Origin: an uncultured Clostridia bacterium
GTDB lineage: Bacteria > Bacillota > Clostridia > Oscillospirales > Ruminococcaceae
Assembly: GCA_937892655.1 (NCBI GenBank)
Contig: CALBJC010000024.1
Location: 1 to 6,732 of the forward strand
Length of the DNA: 6,732 nucleotides
Direction: 5' to 3'
Shown here: positions 1 to 6,086 of the stretch, in pieces
Position numbering within the stretch: position 1 is the stretch's first letter
Layout: the number at the start of each line of letters is the position of its first letter
The notes under the pieces: generated by a model
The model's input: the letters and a program-made list of their open reading frames with translations, nothing else
What the model was told of the DNA's origin: nothing
The model's database searches: none
Position numbers and translations under genes: made by a program

Positions 1-443
1 CTGTCAATTATATCAAGATGCTTATCTGCACACAGCAAAACCTGATTATCATGCTGACCGTGAATCGTTATGAGCATATCAGAGATTTCACGCAAAACAC
101 CTGCTGTTACAGCACGGTTATTGATTCTGGCAACACTTTTACCATCTGAGAGAATTTCTCTTGTAATAGAAAGCTCACCATCAGAAGTTTCAAATCCGAG
201 CTCTGAAAGCTTTGATACTACCTCATCAGAAATATCCGTAAATAAAGCAGAAATAACAGCCTTATCAGTACCGTTTCTTACGATATCCTTAGTAATTCTC
301 TGACCGAGTACTGCATTGATACCACCGATAAGAATTGATTTACCAGCACCTGTCTCGCCCGTAAATACATTGAATCTATCTGAAAATGATATTCCTGCAC
401 GTTCGATGACGGCAAGATTTTCAATATATAATTCCTTTAACAT
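1..443 (-). CDS. recN: DNA repair protein RecN, N-terminal part (3' end outside window)
   Basis: SMC-like ATPase that acts early in double-strand break repair and recombination. Only the first 147 residues plus two bases are present, against about 550-560 for the whole protein. The start MLKELYIENLAVIE is the RecN N-terminal signature. The Walker A motif GETGAGKS is at 29-36, and IHGQHDNQVLL at 127-137 is the family's conserved block before the coiled coil. The residues after Walker A read ILIGGINAVLG, where ILIDAL is more usual, a small variation. The coiled coil, the C-terminal ABC signature and Walker B lie beyond base 1. The ATG at 443 follows the argR stop by 18 bases and is preceded nine bases upstream by AAGGA (453-457). 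No stop or frameshift occurs in the visible part. Confidence 0.96.
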   Translation of the reverse strand, partial: MLKELYIENLAVIERAGISFSDRFNVFTGETGAGKSILIGGINAVLGQRITKDIVRNGTDKAVISALFTDISDEVVSKLSELGFETSDGELSITREILSDGKSVARINNRAVTAGVLREISDMLITIHGQHDNQVLLCADKHLDIID

Positions 444-452
444 TACTATCAG

Positions 453-457
453 TCCTT
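453..457 (-). promoter_or_regulatory. Ribosome binding site of recN
   Basis: AAGGA on the minus strand lies in the 18-base gap between argR and recN, nine bases before the recN ATG. It confirms the start MLKELYIENL. No hairpin with a T-run is visible in this gap, so read-through from argR to recN is expected. Confidence 0.65.
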
Positions 458-461
458 ACCG

Positions 462-923
462 TTACTTTTCTGCAATCTGCTTTAGCTCTGCTACTAGGTT
501 TGCAGCATCTTTTTCTGACCTTGTGAGGATAAATATTGTATCATCACCCGCAATTGTACCAACAATTTCAGAAAAATCCTCGTCATCAATTTTAGCACAT
601 ACCGCCTGCGCCATACCAACATAGCATTTTACAACTACAGTATTGAGCGCATAATCTATTGAGCTTACTGTATCCTTGAAAATTGCAGTAAGTGCAAATG
701 AGCTGTGTCTTGCAGATTTTACAGCCTTTGCAGCACGGGTATATTTATATCCGTCAGCACCAAGCGACTTTATAAGAGAAAGCTCTTTTATATCTCTTGA
801 AATTGTAGCCTGAGTTACCTCAACCCCCGATTTTAACAGATATTCCTGAAGAGTCTCCTGGGTATCAATTTCATTGTTTTCAATTATGTTTAATATGATT
901 TCATGTCTTTGTGATTTTTTCAT
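462..923 (-). CDS. argR: Arginine repressor ArgR/AhrC
   Basis: Hexameric arginine-responsive transcription factor that represses arginine biosynthesis and can activate catabolism by binding ARG boxes. The 153 residues are the typical length. The N-terminal winged helix-turn-helix spans about 1-65, with the recognition helix TQATISRDIKELSLIK at 37-52 matching the family signature. The C-terminal oligomerisation and arginine-binding domain spans about 76-150, with GMAQAVCAKID at 103-113 and GTIAGDDT at 122-129, whose two Asp residues contact L-arginine in known structures. The start at 923 has a perfect AGGAGG seven bases upstream, overlapping the nadK stop. No arginine genes are in this window, so it acts in trans. 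An argR just before recN is a standard Firmicutes arrangement. In some Firmicutes there are several ArgR paralogues; its position suggests this is the ancestral copy. Confidence 0.97.
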   Translation of the reverse strand: MKKSQRHEIILNIIENNEIDTQETLQEYLLKSGVEVTQATISRDIKELSLIKSLGADGYKYTRAAKAVKSARHSSFALTAIFKDTVSSIDYALNTVVVKCYVGMAQAVCAKIDDEDFSEIVGTIAGDDTIFILTRSEKDAANLVAELKQIAEK

Positions 924-930
924 CCAGGTA

Positions 931-936
931 CCTCCT
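931..936 (-). promoter_or_regulatory. Ribosome binding site of argR, overlapping the nadK stop
   Basis: The minus strand reads TAGGAGG, where TAG ends nadK and AGGAGG is a full-consensus Shine-Dalgarno for argR, seven bases before its ATG. It is the strongest ribosome binding site in the window. Confidence 0.8.
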
Positions 937-1798
937 ATTCTTCCTTCATAGGTCGCATGAGCTTGCCGTTTATCGATTTAAAGAAGCTTTCGTTATCAAG
1001 CGAAATTATCTTGAGATAAGTTTCACTCTTCTTGATAAAGAGTCTGTCATTAACCTCAAGCTCATTATCCATTTTACCATCAATACTTACAATTGCATTT
1101 GCCATATCGGCTGACTCGCAATTTGCCATAAGTGTAACCTCTGAAGAGAAAATCATACTTCTTGCAAAAAGCGAATGCGGACAAATCTGAGTTACCTCGA
1201 TACACTCAATATCAGGCTCAATAAGCGGACCGCCCGCTGATAACGAATACGCAGACGCACCTGTAGGCGTCGAGAAAATAACGCCATCAGCACGCAATGA
1301 TGATACGGCCTGAGATTCTCTGTAGATTGTAAAATCAGCGATTTTGCAGGTTCTTGACTTTGAGAGGACAATATCATTGAGTGCTGTACCGATTTTTGTT
1401 CTCACACCTGATTTTGATATGTAAGCGTCAAGCATCATACGATTGCTTATTGTATATTTGCCCTCTGCAAGATGACGCAGGTCTGCAAGGTTATCATACT
1501 CTAAGGTAGCCATAAAGCCAAGACGACCACAGTTGATGCCCAAAATTGCTTTATCATATTTAGTAGCATACTTTGCACATTTTAGTATTGTACCGTCACC
1601 GCCGATTACGATAATGTTATCGCAAAGCGGCAATATTTCATCAACCTCACCAAAGGTTATATCAAACCCTTCAAAATTCTGAGCATACTTTGACTGCATA
1701 TAGATTTCAACGCCAAGATTTCTCAAGGTTTCACAGGTATGCTTTGTACACTCGGTTGCGTGAGTTTTATTCAGATTAGGATAGATAAAGGTTTTCAT
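935..1798 (-). CDS. nadK: NAD kinase
   Basis: Cytosolic ATP- (or polyphosphate-) dependent NAD+ kinase that makes NADP+, the sole de novo route to this cofactor. The 287-residue length is normal. The nucleotide-binding motif GGDGT is at 66-70, followed by GINCGRLGFMA at 87-97, the substrate motif LND at 139-141, and the glycine-rich block DGVIFSTPTGASAYSLSAGG at 170-189. This block is commonly TPTGSTAY; the TPTGASAY form is a mild variant. The C-terminal part contains the usual PHSLFARSMIF and DGKMDNEL segments. The ATG at 1798 is preceded seven bases upstream by GAGG, which overlaps the tlyA stop. The gene sits nine bases after tlyA and 11 before argR. A nadK between tlyA and argR is, as I recall, typical of Clostridia; B. 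subtilis lacks it at this locus. NADPH links it loosely to the MEP pathway encoded upstream. Confidence 0.97.
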   Translation of the reverse strand: MKTFIYPNLNKTHATECTKHTCETLRNLGVEIYMQSKYAQNFEGFDITFGEVDEILPLCDNIIVIGGDGTILKCAKYATKYDKAILGINCGRLGFMATLEYDNLADLRHLAEGKYTISNRMMLDAYISKSGVRTKIGTALNDIVLSKSRTCKIADFTIYRESQAVSSLRADGVIFSTPTGASAYSLSAGGPLIEPDIECIEVTQICPHSLFARSMIFSSEVTLMANCESADMANAIVSIDGKMDNELEVNDRLFIKKSETYLKIISLDNESFFKSINGKLMRPMKEE

Positions 1799-1805
1799 TG
1801 TATTA

Positions 1806-1809
1806 CCTC
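1806..1809 (-). promoter_or_regulatory. Ribosome binding site of nadK, overlapping the tlyA stop
   Basis: The minus strand reads TGAGG, in which TGA is the tlyA stop and GAGG the Shine-Dalgarno of nadK, seven bases before its ATG. Termination and re-initiation are probably coupled. Confidence 0.65.
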
Positions 1810-2593
1810 ATTTCAGACTTAAAAAAGCCTCATCTACAGTTTTTTCAACATTTATAAAACACTTTGTATTTTTCCTGTCAAGAAGGGCGATATACTCGAT
1901 ATTACCGTCTCCGCCTTTGATTCTTGAATATGAAAAGTACGCTACATTTAAAGAACACTCCGAGAAAAATGCCATCATTTCATCAAGCATTCTGATATGC
2001 GCTTTTTTTGATTTAACGATACCGCCCTTGCCTATATTCTCCTTACCCACCTCAAACTGCGGCTTAATCAAAACAGCAATTTTACCGTTTTCATCAAGGA
2101 TTTCAAGCATAGGCATAATAGCGAGCTTTAAAGAAATAAACGAAATATCAACGCTTATAAATGAAACCTTTTCAGGCAGAGTTTTATCAGTAATATCCCT
2201 TACATTCATACCCTCGATAGATATTACTCTGTTATCCTCGCAAAGCTTTTTTGCAAGCTGATCATGGCCTACATCTATAGCATATACCTTTTTTGCACCA
2301 TTTTGCAGCATACAGTCAGTAAAACCGCCTGTTGATGCACCGATGTCAGCGCAAACCATATCAGAGATATCAATCTTTGTTTCATCAATCAGCTTTTCAA
2401 GCTTATATCCTCCACGGGATACATACTTCATATCATTGTTACATACAACGTTATCATTATCCATAACATCATATGACGGCTTTGAAATCACTTTACCGTT
2501 TACTGATACATTACCCGCTAAAATCTGCTTTTTAGCAGCCTCTCTTGACGGACAAAGATTATTTTCAAAAAGATATATATCAAGCCTTGGCAT
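1808..2593 (-). CDS. tlyA: TlyA-family rRNA (cytidine-2'-O)-methyltransferase
   Basis: S-adenosylmethionine-dependent methyltransferase of the TlyA family (also called hemolysin A or YqxC). Studied members 2'-O-methylate cytidines in 23S rRNA (C1920), and some also in 16S rRNA (C1409), which affects sensitivity to capreomycin and viomycin. The 261-residue protein has an S4 RNA-binding domain at about 3-45, the linker YVSRGGYKL at 57-65, then an FtsJ-like methyltransferase fold. That fold shows the SAM motif DIGASTGGFTD at 83-93, AIDVGHDQL at 105-113, DISFISL at 149-155 and IKPQFEVG at 176-183. The family's usual basic and aromatic block after GxxQL reads AKKLCEDNRV here, a mild divergence. 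I cannot tell from sequence alone whether it modifies one or both rRNA sites. The ATG lies inside the end of dxs, giving a 14-base overlap in another frame; its stop TGA merges with the nadK ribosome binding site. Confidence 0.95.
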   Translation of the reverse strand: MPRLDIYLFENNLCPSREAAKKQILAGNVSVNGKVISKPSYDVMDNDNVVCNNDMKYVSRGGYKLEKLIDETKIDISDMVCADIGASTGGFTDCMLQNGAKKVYAIDVGHDQLAKKLCEDNRVISIEGMNVRDITDKTLPEKVSFISVDISFISLKLAIMPMLEILDENGKIAVLIKPQFEVGKENIGKGGIVKSKKAHIRMLDEMMAFFSECSLNVAYFSYSRIKGGDGNIEYIALLDRKNTKCFINVEKTVDEAFLSLK

Positions 2594-4454
2594 CTAATAT
2601 ACCCCTTATCTTTTCATAAATGGAATTTTCATCAAGCTTACAGTATTCTAAAGCCTCAGAAGTTGTCATCTGCTTTATAAAGCCTTCAACAGCCGTGAGA
2701 TGAACTTTACTTGTACATCCACTAAGCATTAACTTTGAGATAATTTTACCGGATATACAACCTTCTTCATAACATTCTTCAAAAAAGAATACGTTTTTAG
2801 CCTTTTTGCATATTTCTATTATCTCTTTATCAAACGGAATAATTTTAACTATACGAAGTATTGCACAGTCAAAACCGTCATTCTTCAGCCTTCTGACAGC
2901 ATTCAGAACATTCTGAGATATTCTGCCGTAAGTTATAATAAGGTTTTCACAAACACCGCTTTCATCAGAAATAAACTCATAATTATCACAGATTTCAAAA
3001 CCTTCTATGCTATCCTCAGCCTTACCCTTCGGATATCTGACACACGCAATATTATCACATTCATAAATCGCCTTATCCATACAATACTCAAGCTCTGACG
3101 CACCCAACGGAGAGTATACAGTAGTATTTGGAATGGTTGATAAGAATGATACATCAAATAAACCGTTATGTGTTTCGCCGTCTTCACCGACAATACCTGC
3201 TCTGTCAATACCTAACACGATATGTGAGTTTGATATTGAAGCGTCATGTAAAAGCTGATCGTATGAACGCTGTAAAAATGTCGAATAAACAGCAAATACA
3301 GGAAGCCTTCCACTCTGGGCAAGACCTGCCGCAAAGGTTGCAGCATGGCTTTCAGAAATACCTACATCATAAAATCTGTCGGGATGGCATTTTGCAAAAT
3401 CCTGAAGACCTGTTCCATATTTCATAGCGGCTGTTATCGCATCTATTCTTTTGTCAGCTATTGCCATTTTACACAGCTTATTGCCAAATACCTCAGAATA
3501 GGTTTTTTGTGGTATTTCCTTTCTCTTACCGGTTTTTACATCAAATTCACCGATACCGTGAAACTCACCTGGATTTTGTTCAGCGTAAGAATAGCCCTTG
3601 CCTTTTGTTGTGTTGACCATTATCAGAACAGGCTTATTGAGGGATTTTGCATATTCAAGGGCTGAACACATATCTTCAACGCTATGACCATCACATGGGC
3701 CGATGTACGAAAAGCCGAAATGCTCAAAAAGAGTTGAATGAAAAACAGCCTCTCTGAGCGCTGTTTTGGATGCTTTGATGGTTTTCTTGATTGGCTTACC
3801 GACAACAGGAATTTTTTCAATGGCATTGCTCATAACACCTTTTGTTTTGATATATCCCTTACTTGTTCTGAGGTCTGAAAGGTATTTTGCCATAGCACCG
3901 TTTGATTTCGAGATAGACATCTCGTTGTAATTTAAAATTACAATAATATTAGTTCCGCTTTTACCTGCATTGTTTAAGCCTTCAAATGCAAGACCACCGG
4001 TAAACGCACCATCGCCAATTACTGCAATAGCGTGATGATTATCATTATTTTTCTTCATAGCGTATGCAAAGCCGAGAGCTGAAGAAATCGATGTTGAGCT
4101 ATGACCGCTGACAACTGCATCGTGAATACTTTCATCAGGACGCATAAAGCCTGAAATACCATCTTTTCTTCTTAAGCTTTCAAACTCAGATAATCTGCCT
4201 GTCAGGATTTTATGGGCATAAGCCTGATGACCTACGTCCCAGATAATCTTATCCTTTGGCGAATCAAATACCTTGTGAATAGCAACAGATAACTCAACTG
4301 TTCCTAAATTTGATGACAAATGCCCGCCATTTTTAGAAACAGTATTTATTATTGTTTTTCGTATCTGATTACAAACTATATCACATTCATCAAAGCTGAG
4401 AGATTTTAAATCATCAGGCAGATTCAATGAATTTATATTTATCGTACTGTTCAT
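2580..4454 (-). CDS. dxs: 1-deoxy-D-xylulose-5-phosphate synthase
   Basis: Thiamine diphosphate enzyme that joins pyruvate and glyceraldehyde 3-phosphate to DXP, the first step of the MEP isoprenoid pathway and a source for thiamine and pyridoxal synthesis. Its 624 residues match the roughly 620 of E. coli Dxs, with equivalent positions nearly in register. Visible are GGHLSSNLGTVEL (His45), WDVGHQAY (His76), the ThDP motif beginning GDG at 147-149 and ending with Asn177, DGH at 255-257, KGKGY at 284-288 and FHG with His299. Further on are SESHAATFAAG with the catalytic Glu368, YSTFLQRSYDQ at 390-400, DRAG at 417-420 and GETHNG with His429. Two usually conserved residues differ: LNDNEMSIS reads LNYNEMSIS (Tyr176), and the His before the KGKGY block is Met279. 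The last 14 bases overlap tlyA. The only sensible start is the ATG at 4454; its Shine-Dalgarno is 12 bases away, rather far. Confidence 0.98.
   Translation of the reverse strand: MNSTININSLNLPDDLKSLSFDECDIVCNQIRKTIINTVSKNGGHLSSNLGTVELSVAIHKVFDSPKDKIIWDVGHQAYAHKILTGRLSEFESLRRKDGISGFMRPDESIHDAVVSGHSSTSISSALGFAYAMKKNNDNHHAIAVIGDGAFTGGLAFEGLNNAGKSGTNIIVILNYNEMSISKSNGAMAKYLSDLRTSKGYIKTKGVMSNAIEKIPVVGKPIKKTIKASKTALREAVFHSTLFEHFGFSYIGPCDGHSVEDMCSALEYAKSLNKPVLIMVNTTKGKGYSYAEQNPGEFHGIGEFDVKTGKRKEIPQKTYSEVFGNKLCKMAIADKRIDAITAAMKYGTGLQDFAKCHPDRFYDVGISESHAATFAAGLAQSGRLPVFAVYSTFLQRSYDQLLHDASISNSHIVLGIDRAGIVGEDGETHNGLFDVSFLSTIPNTTVYSPLGASELEYCMDKAIYECDNIACVRYPKGKAEDSIEGFEICDNYEFISDESGVCENLIITYGRISQNVLNAVRRLKNDGFDCAILRIVKIIPFDKEIIEICKKAKNVFFFEECYEEGCISGKIISKLMLSGCTSKVHLTAVEGFIKQMTTSEALEYCKLDENSIYEKIRGILDAKA
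2602..2607 (-). promoter_or_regulatory. Ribosome binding site of tlyA inside dxs
   Basis: AAGGGG on the minus strand lies within the last codons of dxs and sits eight bases before the tlyA ATG at 2593. It supports this start even though it makes the two genes overlap by 14 bases, and it implies translational coupling of tlyA to dxs. Confidence 0.7.
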
Positions 4455-4466
4455 CTGTAAAATATA

Positions 4467-4472
4467 TCCTTT
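4467..4472 (-). promoter_or_regulatory. Ribosome binding site of dxs, widely spaced
   Basis: AAAGGA on the minus strand is the best Shine-Dalgarno match before dxs. It ends 12 bases before the ATG, compared with 6-9 for the other genes here, and no nearer match or alternative in-frame start is visible. dxs may therefore be initiated less efficiently than its neighbours, which is inference. Confidence 0.5.
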
Positions 4473-4477
4473 CAGTG

Positions 4478-4975
4478 TTAACGCATAGGAACAACAAGGG
4501 CGACAAGAATACCAAGTAAAACGCCGCCTAAAACCTCAAACGGCGTATGACCAAGATATTCCTGAAGCTTTTTATTCTGAGATTTTGAATTATCACCTTG
4601 TTCGTTTGCATTCTCTTCATCAGCGTTTTCGGCAATAATCTCATCTATATATTCATTCCACATATTGATAGCCTTTGCATGCTGACCAGCAGCCCTTCTG
4701 ACGCCCATAGCGTCATACATAACTACAATAGCTACAATAAAAATAATCGCAAATTCAGTTGAACGAACACCGCTGCTTCTTGCAACCGCAACAGTTGCTG
4801 ATGTAACGAAAGCAGAATGAGCAGACGGCATACCGCCGGCACCGATAAGACGTTCAGGATTGAACGAACCTACGGTTATTGAATTTATTATCGTTTTAAG
4901 TATCTGCGCAGAAAGCCAAGCTAAAATCGCAGTATATAAAACATAATTGTAGTAGTTTAAAATAAACTCTTTCAT
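4478..4975 (-). CDS. Divergent PAP2-family membrane protein (YuiD/DUF212-like)
   Basis: Small integral membrane protein of 165 residues in the divergent PAP2 (DUF212) family, which includes B. subtilis YuiD. Family landmarks are GGMPSAHSA at 47-55, YDAMGVRRAAGQHA at 87-100 and LGHTPFEV at 141-148. These resemble the conserved blocks of type 2 phosphatidic acid phosphatases, so phosphatase action on a lipid-linked phosphate is plausible, but I know of no firm assignment. Hydrophobic segments lie at about 10-30, 55-65, 74-90 and 148-164. Residues 112-136 form a hydrophilic, acidic, Asn-rich linker that interrupts the hydrophobic pattern before the last motif. The gene starts 15 bases after ispA, with AAGGG (4985-4989) nine bases before the ATG, and ends 23 bases before dxs. 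Lying between two isoprenoid genes suggests a prenyl phosphate substrate; that is inference only. Confidence 0.88.
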   Translation of the reverse strand: MKEFILNYYNYVLYTAILAWLSAQILKTIINSITVGSFNPERLIGAGGMPSAHSAFVTSATVAVARSSGVRSTEFAIIFIVAIVVMYDAMGVRRAAGQHAKAINMWNEYIDEIIAENADEENANEQGDNSKSQNKKLQEYLGHTPFEVLGGVLLGILVALVVPMR

Positions 4976-4990
4976 TAAATACTTCCCTTT

Positions 4991-5887
4991 TTAATTTTTC
5001 CTGTCTATGAGCGACAACGCAAGAGTTGTCAAAAACTCATTTCCTTCATAACATGATATAGCTTCAATAGCTTTATCTGTCAGCTCTTTTGCATATTCTT
5101 TTGCCTTTTCTACACCTAAAAGTGTTGCAAAGGTTGATTTACCCTGAACGCTGTCACTGCCGATTGGTTTTCCAAGCTCTTCAAATGTTCCTGTAACATC
5201 TAAAATATCATCGCACACCTGAAAAGCTACACCTAAATTATGTGCAAACGCACAGACATTATTTATTTTTTCTTCATCAGCATCAGCAAGAATACAGCCA
5301 GCCACACAAGCTGATTCTATAAGCGCACCCGTCTTTTTTGACTGCAAAAGCATAAGGTCATCAAAACCCAGAGACTTATTCTCGCCCTGCATATCAAGCA
5401 CCTGACCGCCTATCATACCCAAAACGCCCGTTGCGTTTGAAAGGTTTCTGATAAGCTTGAGTGCCGCTTTGTGAGATATTTCTCCTTTAAGAGCTTTATC
5501 AGAGATTATTTCATACGGGAGTACTGCAAGAGCATCACCCGCTAAAAGCGCTGTAGCCTCATCAAACTGCTTATGGCAGGATTTTTTACCTCTTCTGTAA
5601 TCATCATTATCCATACAAGGAAGGTCATCGTGAATAAGAGAAAAAGTATGGATAAGCTCAACTGCACACGCAATTTCTGTAATATCCTCTTTACCGCCGA
5701 AAAGCTTATAAAATTCAATTGTCAGAAGCGGTCTTAATCTTTTACCGCCTGCATTCAAGGAATAGTCCATAGCCTGTGAAACTATTGCTGCGCCACTAAT
5801 CTTATCAAGATATTCATCTGTAAGTAAAGTCAGCGTTTTTGATATACTATCTGCATAGGCATTTAATTCTTCTTTAAAATTTTCCAT
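4991..5887 (-). CDS. ispA: Farnesyl diphosphate synthase-type polyprenyl synthetase
   Basis: Class I trans-prenyltransferase that condenses isopentenyl diphosphate with allylic diphosphates, most likely up to C15 farnesyl diphosphate, the precursor of undecaprenyl and other polyprenyl lipids. It is cytosolic, 298 residues, the normal family length. Visible motifs are GGKRLRP at 47-53, the first Asp-rich motif DDLPCMD at 87-93 with its RRG at 98-100, GGQVLDM at 160-166, the second Asp-rich motif DDILD at 226-230, GKPIGSD at 239-245 and KST at 250-252. The first motif has the two-residue insertion of bacterial (type II) enzymes, and Phe82, five residues before it, is aromatic. That pattern is associated with FPP rather than GGPP synthases; chain length is therefore inferred, not proven. 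The start at 5887 follows the xseB stop by one base, with GGAAGAG inside the end of xseB as ribosome binding site. A PAP2-like gene and dxs follow. Confidence 0.95.
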   Translation of the reverse strand: MENFKEELNAYADSISKTLTLLTDEYLDKISGAAIVSQAMDYSLNAGGKRLRPLLTIEFYKLFGGKEDITEIACAVELIHTFSLIHDDLPCMDNDDYRRGKKSCHKQFDEATALLAGDALAVLPYEIISDKALKGEISHKAALKLIRNLSNATGVLGMIGGQVLDMQGENKSLGFDDLMLLQSKKTGALIESACVAGCILADADEEKINNVCAFAHNLGVAFQVCDDILDVTGTFEELGKPIGSDSVQGKSTFATLLGVEKAKEYAKELTDKAIEAISCYEGNEFLTTLALSLIDRKN

Positions 5888-5888
5888 T

Positions 5889-6074
5889 TTACTCTTCCGA
5901 TTCCTGTCCTAAAGTTTCTACTGTAAGCTTTGCCTGTAAAAGCTTTTCTTTACAGATTTTTGCAAGATCCATACCATTTTTGTAAAGCTCGATCGACTCA
6001 TCAAGAGATCTATCTCCCTTTTCAAGCTCATTTACTATCTGGCTGAGCGCCTTGTAGCTTTCTTCATAATTCAT
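5889..6074 (-). CDS. xseB: Exodeoxyribonuclease VII small subunit
   Basis: Small helical subunit that binds the coiled-coil part of XseA and is needed for ExoVII activity. The chosen start gives 61 residues beginning MNYEESYKAL. The family pattern is clear: a first helix with YKALSQIVNELEKGD, then the SLDESIELYKNGMDLAKICKEK-type second helix, and an acidic tail ending ESEE. An upstream ATG at 6111-6113 would add 13 residues (MVKLPQRFYRVIY), but it lies inside xseA, lacks a family match and has no ribosome binding site. The ATG at 6072-6074 has AGGGTG six bases upstream and begins where XseB proteins normally begin. At 61 residues it is slightly shorter than the usual 70-80. It starts 10 bases after the xseA stop and ends one base before ispA, which fits co-translation of the two subunits. 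Confidence 0.95.
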   Translation of the reverse strand: MNYEESYKALSQIVNELEKGDRSLDESIELYKNGMDLAKICKEKLLQAKLTVETLGQESEE

Positions 6075-6080
6075 ATAAAT

Positions 6081-6086
6081 CACCCT
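6081..6086 (-). promoter_or_regulatory. Ribosome binding site of xseB, overlapping the xseA stop
   Basis: On the minus strand AGGGTG begins inside the xseA TAG stop and sits six bases before the ATG at 6074. It decides the xseB start in favour of the shorter 61-residue protein over the ATG at 6113. The arrangement suggests that ribosomes ending xseA re-initiate on xseB. Confidence 0.75.

Noticed and set aside
70..624. Plus-strand open frames of 77 and 102 codons at the left end
   Set aside because: They run antisense to recN and argR, whose proteins are clearly recognisable, and their Ser/Ile-rich translations look like reverse-complement shadows with no family features.
1917..2597. Plus-strand open frames of 114 and 84 codons opposite tlyA
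   Set aside because: Antisense shadows of a conserved methyltransferase gene; low-complexity Ser/Ile/Leu translations, no recognisable domain.
3128..3665. Plus-strand open frames of 99 and 106 codons opposite dxs
   Set aside because: They overlap each other and lie wholly within the conserved dxs coding region; no supporting ribosome binding site or family similarity was seen.
4455..4477. Possible promoter or terminator in the 23-base gap before dxs, the largest gap in the window
   Set aside because: Too short for a -35/-10 promoter on its own, with no inverted repeat followed by a T-run; it holds only the dxs ribosome binding site.
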